This document shows, piece by piece, positions 1-6,797 of a stretch of DNA of 10,000 bases. Made by a program: the position numbers and the translations under genes. Every line of letters begins with the position of its first letter. The stretch's first letter is position 1. The notes beneath the pieces are model-generated. The model made no database searches and was not told the origin of the DNA. It saw only the letters and a list, made by a program, of their open reading frames with translations. The stretch is from Desulfomonile sp. (lineage in GTDB: Bacteria > Desulfobacterota > Desulfomonilia > Desulfomonilales > Desulfomonilaceae). The stretch spans positions 1 through 10,000 of the forward strand of contig JAIWNO010000012.1 in assembly GCA_020216785.1 (NCBI GenBank), read 5' to 3'.

Positions 1-143
1 ACCAGAAGCCGAACCACTTGAAAAGTCTATAATTAATTTGACGGAACGTAAATGTTTCTTTGCGAAGAAATCGCGGGGGACCAACGGCCGCTGTATGTTA
101 ACCTTTGGATGAATCCGTCGAAAAAGTCTTGGGGGACGACAGT

Positions 144-177
144 TTGACTTCCGTTAAGGGTCTTAATATAGTATAAT
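144..177 (+). promoter_or_regulatory. sigma70-type promoter of the small exported protein gene
   Basis: TTGACT (144-149) is followed after 17 bases by TATAGT (167-172), each one base from the housekeeping consensus. A second perfect TATAAT overlaps at 172-177 but would leave a 22-base spacer from the same -35. The predicted transcript starts near 179, leaving a leader of about 29 bases before the ATG at 208. Seen in sequence; promoter activity is inferred. Confidence 0.6.
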
Positions 178-207
178 AAACTACTTGGATTCCTCATGGA
201 GGCTTTG

Positions 208-672
208 ATGAACGGTCGACTCATCTCGAATCGGCTGGGCTGGTACTGCTGCTTAATCCTCCTCATCGTACCGACAGCGTTGGCATGGGCTAAGGTCCCC
301 CAGGAATATCGGGGTGTCAGAATCGGCATGGACAGATCCGAGGTCATCCGGATTCTGGAAACAACCCCCGGACATCTCGCATATCAGGATCTGGGAAGCA
401 GGCTGGGAGAGGTAATCCGCGGAGACAAATTATTCCGCCACGCGCTTTATACCTTTGACGCGAATAACAAACTCGTGGAAATTGCGCTGGAAATGCGGGA
501 AATAGTCGGCGCGGACCAAGTGCTCACGGTGTTTAACAAGGAGCACGGCTTGTCGCTGGCGCCGGACAAGAGCACTGTTGAAGGCGAGTACGCGGTTGAA
601 GTCCGCGGCAACAAGCTTGTCATCCGGAAAGTAGCCAACCTCGACAATCGGGCGGCGGGGAGCCCGCGGTAG
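208..672 (+). CDS. small exported protein of unknown function, possible BamE/BLIP-like fold
   Basis: The 154-residue product starts with basic residues, then a hydrophobic stretch (about residues 10-27) ending in AWA, which looks like a cleavable signal peptide without a clear lipobox; the protein is probably periplasmic. The mature part opens with YRGVRIGMDRSEVIRIL. This Gly-Met-x-x-x-Glu-Val-x-x-x-Leu pattern is the kind seen in BamE/SmpA- and BLIP-like small domains, but the similarity is only a pattern and no function is assigned. I chose the ATG at 208 because GGAGG (198-202) sits five bases before it. The in-frame ATG at 196 has no ribosome site and would place that GGAGG inside the gene. 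It is transcribed alone from the promoter at 144-172. Its TAG stop is immediately adjacent to the yggS stop on the other strand, with no intervening terminator. Confidence 0.75.
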   Translation: MNGRLISNRLGWYCCLILLIVPTALAWAKVPQEYRGVRIGMDRSEVIRILETTPGHLAYQDLGSRLGEVIRGDKLFRHALYTFDANNKLVEIALEMREIVGADQVLTVFNKEHGLSLAPDKSTVEGEYAVEVRGNKLVIRKVANLDNRAAGSPR

Positions 673-1359
673 TCAAGTCCGCGGGCCGAAGAGCGCGGTG
701 CCGATTCGTACCAGCGTTGCCCCTTCTTCCACAGCGACCTCGAAATCTCCGGTCATTCCCATCGACAGCTCCGTCATGTCGGGTGTGAAAACTCCCGATG
801 CGATGAGTTCCCGCCTGAGTTCCCTCAGCCGAGCGAAGTACGGCCTGGCGCGCTCGGGGTCATCAAAAAAGGGGGGCATGGTCATCAGGCCGCGAAGTTG
901 CAAATGAGGTAGAGACCGGATCTTTCGCGCCAGCTCGGCAACCTGCTCGGTGCCGGTGCCGGATTTCTGCGGCTCTCCGGAAAGGTTTACCTGAATCAGC
1001 ACTCCGAGGGTCTTTTCTGCCAACTCCGCCCGACGGTCGAGCGCAGCTGCCAAATCGCCGTTGTCTACCGTCTCTACGGTCCGGAAGATTTCCACCGCCT
1101 TGCCCGCTTTGTTCTTCTGGAGGTGGCCGATCATGTGAAGTTCCACCTGCTCCTCCGAGATAAGCTCGACTTGCCGCGCGGCTTCCTGCACGTAGTTATG
1201 CCCGAAGATGCGAATGCCTGACTCAATTGCCTCCCGCACTCGATCGAGACTCTGGCCCTTGGCCGCGGCTACGATTCGGACATCATCCGGCGATCGACCC
1301 GCGCGTGCGGCAGCTTCCGCGATGCGCTCGCGAATGTAAGCGAGATTGTCGGCGATCAT
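673..1359 (-). CDS. yggS: YggS/PLPBP family pyridoxal 5'-phosphate-binding protein
   Basis: The 228-residue product is full length for the family, a cytoplasmic single-domain TIM-barrel protein that binds PLP and controls free vitamin B6 and amino/keto acid balance; no enzyme reaction is firmly known. Visible family motifs are the PLP lysine K34 in VAAAKG (AAAKG here where many members have AVSK), FGHNYVQE (52-59, usually GENYVQE), HMIGHLQKNK (75-84), the phosphate-binding SMGMTGDF (199-206) and VRIGTALFG (217-225). Its ATG overlaps the TGA of maf as ATGA (1356-1359). GGGGAG lies 11 bases upstream, farther than ideal, so translation is probably coupled to maf. The Glu-to-His change in the GENYVQE motif is the only oddity. 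In many genomes yggS lies beside proC or ylm cell-division genes; here the partner is maf. Confidence 0.95.
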   Translation of the reverse strand: MIADNLAYIRERIAEAAARAGRSPDDVRIVAAAKGQSLDRVREAIESGIRIFGHNYVQEAARQVELISEEQVELHMIGHLQKNKAGKAVEIFRTVETVDNGDLAAALDRRAELAEKTLGVLIQVNLSGEPQKSGTGTEQVAELARKIRSLPHLQLRGLMTMPPFFDDPERARPYFARLRELRRELIASGVFTPDMTELSMGMTGDFEVAVEEGATLVRIGTALFGPRT

Positions 1360-1964
1360 GGCAGTTCGTCACTCCCCAGGAAATCGAATATTCCCAATCT
1401 CTTGATGTCGCGGGCCACCTCACAGAGCGGCAGCCCGACCACATTGGTGTACGATCCTGAAACGCGTTCGACAATCGCGGAGCCGACGCCTTGAATCGCA
1501 TATGCGCCGGCCTTATCCATGGGCTCGCCCGTGTCGATGTATCCCGAGATCTCCTCAGGAGTAAGGCTGCGGATAAGCACCTCCGACCGCACGACTCCCG
1601 AGATTTCCCGCGAGGGGAATTCCGAGTTCAGGATGGCATACCCGGTGAAAACCTCGTGCACGCGGGAAGAAAGCGTGGCGAGCATTTCCTCGGCCTCTCT
1701 CCGGTCTGTGGGTTTGCCGAGGATCCTTCCGTCAATGACGACGATAGTGTCCGCTCCCAGCACCCAGCTGCCCGGATAAAGTTTGGAAACGGCGCGGGCC
1801 TTGCTGACCGCGAGCCGCCGGACGTGATCCTCAGGCAGCTCCCCGTTGAGCATACTCTCGTCGATATCTGCCGGCACAACAAGAAAAAGCAGTCCGATCC
1901 TCGAAAGCAGGTCGTGTCGCCTCGGGGAGGCGGATGCAAGAATAAGGTGCGGTCGATCCGTAAT
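1356..1964 (-). CDS. maf: Maf family nucleoside triphosphate pyrophosphatase (dTTP/UTP type), ATT start
   Basis: Maf proteins hydrolyse non-canonical or selected NTPs to NMP and pyrophosphate in the cytoplasm. Read from the ATT at 1964 the protein has 202 residues, normal for the family. It begins MTDRPHLILASASPRR, holding the substrate-binding SASPRR signature (11-16). Then come PADIDES (31-37), GADT with catalytic-type Asp72, GKPTD with Lys84, the DKAGAYAIQGVG block with Gln159, and a Ser-Tyr-Thr-Asn-Val-Val-Gly-Leu-Pro-Leu tail. The Arg/Lys/Gln set points to the YhdE (dTTP/UTP) rather than YceF subgroup; that is inference. Between the in-frame TGA at 1974-1976 and the signature there is no ATG, GTG or TTG. 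The first conventional start, GTG at 1877, would remove 29 residues including SASPRR. GAGGG (1971-1975) lies six bases before the ATT. First gene of a two-gene operon with yggS (ATGA overlap). Confidence 0.9.
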   Translation of the reverse strand: MTDRPHLILASASPRRHDLLSRIGLLFLVVPADIDESMLNGELPEDHVRRLAVSKARAVSKLYPGSWVLGADTIVVIDGRILGKPTDRREAEEMLATLSSRVHEVFTGYAILNSEFPSREISGVVRSEVLIRSLTPEEISGYIDTGEPMDKAGAYAIQGVGSAIVERVSGSYTNVVGLPLCEVARDIKRLGIFDFLGSDELP

Positions 1965-1975
1965 CGTAGTCCCTC
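1962..1975 (-). promoter_or_regulatory. ribosome binding site and non-canonical ATT start codon of maf
   Basis: On the minus strand GAGGG (1975-1971) is followed by six bases and then ATT (1964-1962), an ideal Shine-Dalgarno distance. ACG codons lie on both sides (spacing 3 and 9) and are poorer candidates. ATT initiation is known for E. coli infC and pcnB, where IF3 discriminates against it. A base error in an original ATG cannot be excluded from sequence alone. Confidence 0.6.
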
Positions 1976-2148
1976 AACTGACAAGTTAATGCCGAGAATC
2001 CGGCCGACGGACACTGTAGCCGATTCTCTCTCCTGAATAAAGATAGATCATAGATCTCGATCGCGGGGAAATGTTGCAGTTGTCGGTGCAGGCGTCGTGC
2101 GGTGTATGAGTGGATGATCATTAGAAAATATCTCTTTGTATGAAAGTC

Positions 2149-2168
2149 GTACCTGTCAGTACCTGCCA
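2149..2168. repeat. tandem 10-base direct repeat
   Basis: GTACCTGTCA is followed directly by GTACCTGCCA, identical at nine of ten positions and spaced one helical turn apart. The spacing would suit two copies of a regulator half-site, but no known binding motif is recognised. Confidence 0.5.
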
Positions 2169-2189
2169 TCGGGGTTACGTATAGGGGGC

Positions 2190-2214
2190 GCGGAGAGGTG
2201 AGTCTCCCCTCCGC
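2190..2214. repeat. GC-rich hairpin in the intergenic region
   Basis: GCGGAG (2190-2195) pairs with CTCCGC (2209-2214), with a few further inner G-C pairs. No T-run follows on the plus strand, so it is not a typical intrinsic terminator. Role unknown. Confidence 0.4.
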
Positions 2215-2278
2215 AGGATGGCGCACCGTTGAGCCTTATATGAACTTGCATTCAAAATGGTACGATTGATCTCCAGGA

Positions 2279-2308
2279 GCGCACCCCGGATCGAGTCCGG
2301 GGGCAGGC
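2279..2308 (-). repeat. dispersed palindromic element, copy A
   Basis: The plus strand carries a perfect 7-bp stem, CCCCGGA (2284-2290) and TCCGGGG (2296-2302), with loop TCGAG. Read on the minus strand, positions 2308-2279 match 7711-7738 on the plus strand at 27 of 28 positions with one 2-base insertion. The shared run is CGGACTCGATCCGGGG. Flanking bases (CCA..GGAGC and GCTCC.TGG) can extend the stem, although they differ in sequence from the outer arms of the other copy. It resembles a REP-type intergenic palindrome; no known family is identified. Confidence 0.6.
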
Positions 2309-2408
2309 TCCGCTGGTGTGCCCAAATCCGGGCAGACACACGGGTCTGCTCCTGCAACGGCCATGTTACTGTCTTGACGAAGCATCGGTATTACACCTTC
2401 TGCGCTTT

Positions 2409-2421
2409 GACGTATAACGTC
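2409..2421. repeat. short perfect palindrome, possible operator
   Basis: GACGT, three bases (ATA), then ACGTC form a perfect interrupted inverted repeat about 160 bases before uppP. Such symmetry suits a dimeric regulator, but a 13-base palindrome may also be chance. Confidence 0.3.
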
Positions 2422-2581
2422 GGAGCCATCCCCAGAGGATGCAGCTCATTTCCTGATTTCGGACGACTTTTGGTTCTTGCCGCGAATGACCGAAACATTT
2501 CCGAGGAAGAGAATTCTCGCTGGACACACGGCATCCATGCTGCTACAACCCCGGCTCTAATCTCAACCAAGGAGGCGCGGC

Positions 2582-3394
2582 ATGGGCGATCTCTGGGTCG
2601 CCGCTGTTCTCGGCATTGTCGAAGGGTTGACGGAATTTCTTCCCGTGTCTTCCACCGGACACCTCATCGTAGTAGGCGACCTGCTGAAGTTCAGCGGTCA
2701 AAAGGCTGCCTGCTTCGATATATTCATCCAACTGGGAGCGATCCTGGCAGTGGTGGTGCTTTACCGTGACCGATTCATCGGCTTGATTCCCCGCCTGAAC
2801 GGTCTGGGGGTCGGGGATGGACAATTCGCCGGACTTCGCGGCCTTTTACTCCTCGGGCTTACCACATTGCCCGCTCTTGTGGCCGGTGTTCTGCTGCACA
2901 AGCTCATCAAGGAGCACCTTTTCGGGCCGATCACGGTCGCGTGGGCGCTCGGATTGGGCGGGGTTGCCATCATTCTTGCAGAGCGCTTCAGGCCCAAGCC
3001 GCGAGTGATGAGTCTCGACGGTCTGGGATATGGGAGTGCTCTTCTGATCGGGATATTTCAGTGCATTGCAATGTGGCCGGGGATCTCGCGGTCGGCCTCA
3101 ACGATTATCGGCGGATTGTTCTCAGGCCTGGACCGACGAACTGCCGCGGAGTACTCGTTTCTCGCTGCGGTGCCTGTCATGGCAGCGGCGACGGTCTACG
3201 ACCTCTCCAAGGCTTGGCGATTTCTCGAGGTTTCCGATCTTGGGTTCTTTGCGGTCGGGTTTGTCGTATCGTTCGTGGCGGCCGTCGCGGCCGTGAAGAC
3301 ATTTATCGAACTCGTGCAGAGGTGGTCGCTCGTCCCCTATGCGATCTATCGGATCGCAATCGCGCCGCTGATTTACCTTTACTTCATGCGGTGA
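2582..3394 (+). CDS. uppP: undecaprenyl-diphosphatase UppP (BacA)
   Basis: Integral membrane enzyme that dephosphorylates undecaprenyl diphosphate to the monophosphate, recycling the lipid carrier of peptidoglycan and other surface polymers; it also gives bacitracin resistance when abundant. The 270 residues match the family's usual length and are mostly hydrophobic helices. The first signature, GIVEGLTEFLPVSSTGHL (11-28), supplies the ExxxE pair E14/E18 plus S24 and H27. The second, MWPGISRSASTI (164-175), supplies R170; both blocks form the active site facing the periplasm. The start is set by AAGGAGG (2569-2575), six bases before ATG, the strongest ribosome site in the window. The downstream neighbour is convergent, with 24 bases between stops and no visible terminator, so the gene appears monocistronic. 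Confidence 0.97.
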   Translation: MGDLWVAAVLGIVEGLTEFLPVSSTGHLIVVGDLLKFSGQKAACFDIFIQLGAILAVVVLYRDRFIGLIPRLNGLGVGDGQFAGLRGLLLLGLTTLPALVAGVLLHKLIKEHLFGPITVAWALGLGGVAIILAERFRPKPRVMSLDGLGYGSALLIGIFQCIAMWPGISRSASTIIGGLFSGLDRRTAAEYSFLAAVPVMAAATVYDLSKAWRFLEVSDLGFFAVGFVVSFVAAVAAVKTFIELVQRWSLVPYAIYRIAIAPLIYLYFMR

Positions 3395-3418
3395 AGAGGG
3401 GAAAGTCTCGATCCGTCC

Positions 3419-3589
3419 TCACGAAGACTTTGCGTTGCGGAGATAGGCGTCGCTGAACTGGTCGGCGTAACGCTGGATCCAGTCTATGACCGCCTCAACT
3501 CCAAGATCCCGACCTGCTTTCTCGGACTCGATCCATTTGTGCCGCTGGATTTCTTTTTCCTGAAGTTCCAGATACTTCTTGACGTCCAT
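3419..3589 (-). CDS. small conserved-type hypothetical protein (HKWIESEKAG motif)
   Basis: The 56-residue soluble protein begins MDVKKYLELQEKEIQRHKW and continues IESEKAGRDLGVEAVIDWIQRYADQFSDAYL. It is charged, probably helical, without signal peptide or membrane segment. I recall similar short proteins with a HKWIESEKAG core in Desulfobacterota-like genomes, but no function is known to me. The ATG at 3589 is preferred: an AGGTGG site (3594-3599) lies four bases before it, and the predicted promoter (-10 at 3650-3655) would start the transcript near 3643. That is downstream of the longer TTG start at 3649, which also lacks a ribosome site. It is divergent from tal-pgi and convergent with uppP. 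Confidence 0.7.
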   Translation of the reverse strand: MDVKKYLELQEKEIQRHKWIESEKAGRDLGVEAVIDWIQRYADQFSDAYLRNAKSS

Positions 3590-3610
3590 GCCTCCACCTG
3601 CAAGACCGGA

Positions 3611-3639
3611 TTGCCGGTCAAACCCAAATAGTGTACTAT
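3611..3639 (+). promoter_or_regulatory. candidate promoter of tal-pgi
   Basis: TTGCCG (3611-3616), a 17-base spacer and TACTAT (3634-3639) match the sigma70 consensus at four of six positions in each box. The implied leader is about 66 bases. A GACCGG/CCGGTC palindrome (3604-3619) overlaps the -35 and could be an operator. Moderate to weak match. Confidence 0.35.
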
Positions 3640-3649
3640 CCGCCTGCAA

Positions 3650-3678
3650 AGCATAGAAGACCCCTTTGGCTGTGTCAA
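3650..3678 (-). promoter_or_regulatory. promoter of the small 56-residue protein gene
   Basis: On the minus strand a perfect TTGACA (3678-3673) is followed after 17 bases by TATGCT (3655-3650). Transcription would start near 3643, giving a leader of about 54 bases to the ATG at 3589. The -35 lies only about 35 bases from the tal-pgi start, so the two divergent promoters overlap back to back. Confidence 0.55.
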
Positions 3679-3712
3679 GATTTAGTTAGTGCAGGAGCGA
3701 CGGGAGGCGATG

Positions 3713-6484
3713 ATGACAAATCCGTTGCGATCCATAACGGAACTCGGGCAGTCCATCTGGTGCGACGATCTCGGCAGGGAGCTCCTCAGGTCCGGCGAGT
3801 TGAAACGGATGATCGATGAGGACGGAATCACGGGAGTTACATCGAATCCCACCATATTTGAGAAAGCCATCGGCGGCTCGAAGACCTACGATGCCGACAT
3901 TCATGAGCTCGTCGACCAAGGCCTCGACATTCAGGGCATCTACCAAGGACTCGTTGTACCCGATATTCGCGAGGCGGCGGACCTGCTGAGACCCGTTTAC
4001 GAGCGCAGCGGCGGCGTTGACGGATATGTGAGTCTTGAAGTGCCTCCGGACCTCGCTTACAGCGCTCCGAAGACTGTGGCTGAAGCTCGGCGCCTCTTCA
4101 CGCTCGTGGACCGCCCGAACCTGATGATCAAGGTTCCCGCGACCCGTCAGGGATTTCGCGCCGTTAAGGAACTTATCTCGTCGGGCATCAACGTGAACGT
4201 TACGCTCATCTTCTCGCTCGAGCAGTATCGCAGCGCTGCCCAGGCCTATCTTGACGGGATTGCGCAGTGGATTTCCGAAGGCGGCGATCCGGCCAAAGTG
4301 GCTTCCGTAGCTTCTTTCTTCGTAAGCCGCGTGGATACGGTCGTAGATGAAAGACTCCAGGACCTGGTAGACCCGGCTGCCGCCGCTTCCCTCAAGAATA
4401 TCGTCGGCAAGACTGCCATAGCGAACGCAAAGGCCGCGTACGGTCTGTACCGCGAGATGTTTCACGGCGGCACCTTCGCACGTCTACGGACCAAAGGCGC
4501 CCGCCCGCAACGGATCGTCTGGGCGAGCACGAGTACCAAGAACCCCGAGTACCCGGACACCTATTACGTAGACGCTCTCATCGGTCCGGAAACCGTCAAC
4601 ACGATGCCCCGGACGACGCTTGAAGCGTACCGGCATCGAGGCAGGCCTCAGGCCACACTCGCCGACGGACTGGAGGAAGCCCAGGCGATTCTGGCCAGAC
4701 TCGAGCAGGAACAAGAGGTCAATCTCCCGGAGGTGATGAGCCTCCTCTTGGACAATGGGGTAAAAGCCTTCGCTGAATCGTTCGATCAACTTCTGGACGG
4801 CATTGCTCAGAAACGGATAAGGCTTATGCGGGGGTGGGGTCACCGATCTGCGTCGTTGGGCCACCTTCAACAGCGCGTCGATGACACGCTGAGTCAATGG
4901 GACAAGAACAGGCTCGTGGAGCGAATCTGGAACTGTGATACCTCCCTTTGGAAGGACGATCCGCAGCACGGCGCCGAGATCAGCCGTCGGCTGGGTTGGT
5001 TGACCGTCGTGGACACCATGCGTCGCGAGACCCAACGGTTGCGGGAATTCGCGGATGAGATCCGCTCGCAAGGTTTTTCAGTTGCGGTGCTCCTGGGCAT
5101 GGGCGGGAGCAGTCTTGCTGCGGAGGTCTTTGCGTCGTGCATTGGTGTCGCAGAGGGGTTTCTCAATCTCAAGGTACTCGACACGACCATTCCGCGCTCC
5201 ATTCTTGAGGTGGAGCGTACCCTCGACCCGCGGCACACTCTGTTTATCGTGTCCAGCAAGTCCGGCGGCACCATCGAAGTAATGTCTTTGTACAAGCGCT
5301 TTCGCTGCATAATGGACAAGGCCGTGGGCGCAGACGCGGGGGCGCATTTCATCGCGATTACAGACCCGGGGACAAGTCTCGGGAAGCTGGCAGCCGAAGA
5401 CAAGTTCCGAAAAGTCTTCCTGAATCCGCCCGACATCGGTGGAAGATTCAGCGCTCTGTCGTACTTCGGTCTCGTTCCTGCGGCCCTCATCGGCGCGGAT
5501 CTCGATCGCCTGCTCATGCGGGCCGGCCAGTCCGCCGAAAGCGCTGCAACGGTTGCTCCCTCGTTGGAAAACCCTGGTGTATGGCTCGGGGCCATCATGG
5601 CGGAGGCCGCTCGCGCGGGCCGCGACAAGCTCACCCTGGTGATCTCACCGCCCTTACGCAGCTTCGGGTGCTGGCTCGAGCAGCTCTTGGCGGAAAGCAC
5701 CGGCAAGGAAGGCACCGGAATTATCCCGATCGAGGGCGAAACGCCGGGCGACCCGGACGAGTACGGCACAGACCGGATCTTTATCTATCTCAGGCTCGAT
5801 GGTGACGACACGTACGACAGCTTTATTACCTCCATGGAAAAGATCGGCCGCCCGGTGGTGACCCTCCGACTCCACGGAGCGTACGACATCGGCCGCGAGA
5901 TGTTCCGATGGGAATTCGCTACGGCCGTAGCCGGCGCGATCCTCGGCGTGAACCCGTTTGACCAGCCTAACGTTCAGGAGGCCAAGACCCTGACCAACAA
6001 GCTCCTCCATCACTACCGGGATGAAGGCAGTATCCCCGGGGGAAGGTTCATCCGGTTGGACGAGGCCGATGCGAAGAACAAATTGGCAGAACTTTTGGAA
6101 AAGGTGAAGCCCGGCGACTATGTCGCGTTCAACGCGTTCATTCACCCTTCGCAGCGTGCGCTGGAACTCCTTCAGACAGCCCGCACGGCAGTCAGGCGGC
6201 GCCGCAAGGTTGCGACGACATTGGGGTTCGGCCCGCGGTTCCTCCACTCCACGGGACAGATTCACAAGGGCGGCCCCAATACCGGTGTTTTTATCGAAAT
6301 CACGATGAGCTGCGCCGAAGATGCGGATATTCCGGGAGAGCCCTATTCGTTCGCGGTGCTCAAAGACTGCCAGGGACTGGGCGATTTTGAGGCCCTTGAA
6401 AAGCGGGGACGACGGATCGTCCGGATACACCTCTCGTCAGAGACCGACCTTACCGCAATGGCGGAACTGCTCCAGACGCTGTAG
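3713..6484 (+). CDS. tal-pgi: bifunctional transaldolase / glucose-6-phosphate isomerase
   Basis: The 923-residue cytoplasmic fusion interconverts sedoheptulose 7-phosphate plus glyceraldehyde 3-phosphate with erythrose 4-phosphate plus fructose 6-phosphate, and fructose 6-phosphate with glucose 6-phosphate. The N-terminal half (about 1-360) is transaldolase: GVTSNPTIFEKAI (41-53), the Schiff-base lysine K140 in LMIKVPAT, NVTLIFS (162-168), and WASTSTKNPEYPDTYYV. The C-terminal half (about 380-923) is phosphoglucose isomerase: LLGMGGSSLAAEV (460-472), the sugar-phosphate site VSSKSGGTIE, DIGGRFSALSYFG, and HKGGPN with H851. Both halves look intact, so both activities are expected. I chose the ATG at 3713 because GGAGG (3703-3707) ends five bases before it; ATG at 3710 and GTG at 3689 are in frame but spaced too closely or placed upstream of the site. 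Such fusions are known in several phyla; F6P links the two reactions. Confidence 0.95.
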   Translation: MTNPLRSITELGQSIWCDDLGRELLRSGELKRMIDEDGITGVTSNPTIFEKAIGGSKTYDADIHELVDQGLDIQGIYQGLVVPDIREAADLLRPVYERSGGVDGYVSLEVPPDLAYSAPKTVAEARRLFTLVDRPNLMIKVPATRQGFRAVKELISSGINVNVTLIFSLEQYRSAAQAYLDGIAQWISEGGDPAKVASVASFFVSRVDTVVDERLQDLVDPAAAASLKNIVGKTAIANAKAAYGLYREMFHGGTFARLRTKGARPQRIVWASTSTKNPEYPDTYYVDALIGPETVNTMPRTTLEAYRHRGRPQATLADGLEEAQAILARLEQEQEVNLPEVMSLLLDNGVKAFAESFDQLLDGIAQKRIRLMRGWGHRSASLGHLQQRVDDTLSQWDKNRLVERIWNCDTSLWKDDPQHGAEISRRLGWLTVVDTMRRETQRLREFADEIRSQGFSVAVLLGMGGSSLAAEVFASCIGVAEGFLNLKVLDTTIPRSILEVERTLDPRHTLFIVSSKSGGTIEVMSLYKRFRCIMDKAVGADAGAHFIAITDPGTSLGKLAAEDKFRKVFLNPPDIGGRFSALSYFGLVPAALIGADLDRLLMRAGQSAESAATVAPSLENPGVWLGAIMAEAARAGRDKLTLVISPPLRSFGCWLEQLLAESTGKEGTGIIPIEGETPGDPDEYGTDRIFIYLRLDGDDTYDSFITSMEKIGRPVVTLRLHGAYDIGREMFRWEFATAVAGAILGVNPFDQPNVQEAKTLTNKLLHHYRDEGSIPGGRFIRLDEADAKNKLAELLEKVKPGDYVAFNAFIHPSQRALELLQTARTAVRRRRKVATTLGFGPRFLHSTGQIHKGGPNTGVFIEITMSCAEDADIPGEPYSFAVLKDCQGLGDFEALEKRGRRIVRIHLSSETDLTAMAELLQTL

Positions 6485-6587
6485 ATAGATTGACCTCGCG
6501 CTTTTCCGCCCCTGTCCGACGACAACCGACACGAATTGCACAAGCTTCGACCGAGTCGGGACGTTTGAGTTGGGAGTTCTCGCTGCC

Positions 6588-6797
6588 ATGACAAACTTAA
6601 GAGATCGCCACGGGCCGAAGGGCGAAAGCGAATTCAGTGATTACCAAAAAGAGATCGAGGCAACGGACAATGTCATCCTCTGTGTGGCCAAAGCAGAGAA
6701 GATGATCCGTGCGATTGGAGCATCGCTGTGCAAGGAGAGCGACACCCCGGCCGCGGATCACGTGGAGCCCGGTCCGGTGCTCGAGGAATACAAATGA
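6588..6797 (+). CDS. small hypothetical protein, first gene of a coupled cluster
   Basis: A 69-residue acidic, soluble protein (FSDYQKEIEATDNVILCVAK inside) with no signal peptide, membrane segment or domain that I recognise; it contains two cysteines. The ATG at 6588 has only a distant GGGAG (6572-6576, 11 bases away); a TTG at 6570 is in frame but overlaps that site. The gene lies 103 bases after tal-pgi with no visible terminator or clear promoter between, so read-through is possible. Its TGA overlaps the ATG of a 17-codon mini-ORF (ATGA, 6794-6797), which in turn overlaps the hydrolase gene. That arrangement and the unbroken frame are the main support for its being real. Confidence 0.5.
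   Translation: MTNLRDRHGPKGESEFSDYQKEIEATDNVILCVAKAEKMIRAIGASLCKESDTPAADHVEPGPVLEEYK

Larger units (their letters stand above)
1965..2568. other. gene-free stretch between maf and uppP
   Basis: About 600 bases separate the divergent maf and uppP genes. Open frames crossing it lack ribosome sites and recognisable protein motifs, so I read it as non-coding. It contains a tandem direct repeat (2149-2168), GC hairpins (2190-2214 and 2284-2302, the latter part of an element repeated near 7.7 kb) and a short palindrome (2409-2421). The stretch around 2030-2150 is relatively AT-rich. I could not find a convincing promoter for either flanking gene, nor a riboswitch I recognise. Confidence 0.6.

Noticed and set aside
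2..112. Frame 2 is open from the window edge to a TGA at 110-112, possibly the tail of an upstream gene
   Set aside because: The 36 residues match no family I know and the codons are AT-rich at third positions, unlike the other genes; it cannot be told from intergenic DNA.
33..347. Minus-strand open frame of 104 codons
   Set aside because: It runs opposite the promoter and the start of the exported protein gene, has no recognisable motif, and its sequence shows no family pattern.
2284..2302. Hairpin with a 7-base ATCGAGT loop resembling a tRNA T-arm
   Set aside because: No acceptor stem, anticodon arm or CCA end can be placed around it; it fits better as the core of the dispersed palindrome.
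2257..2769. Plus-strand open frame of 170 codons entering uppP
   Set aside because: No ribosome site, crosses the hairpin element, overlaps uppP in another frame and has no domain pattern.
3689..3712. GTG start at 3689 or ATG at 3710 for tal-pgi
   Set aside because: The ribosome site GGAGG lies at 3703-3707, inside the GTG version and only two bases before 3710; ATG 3713 has correct spacing.
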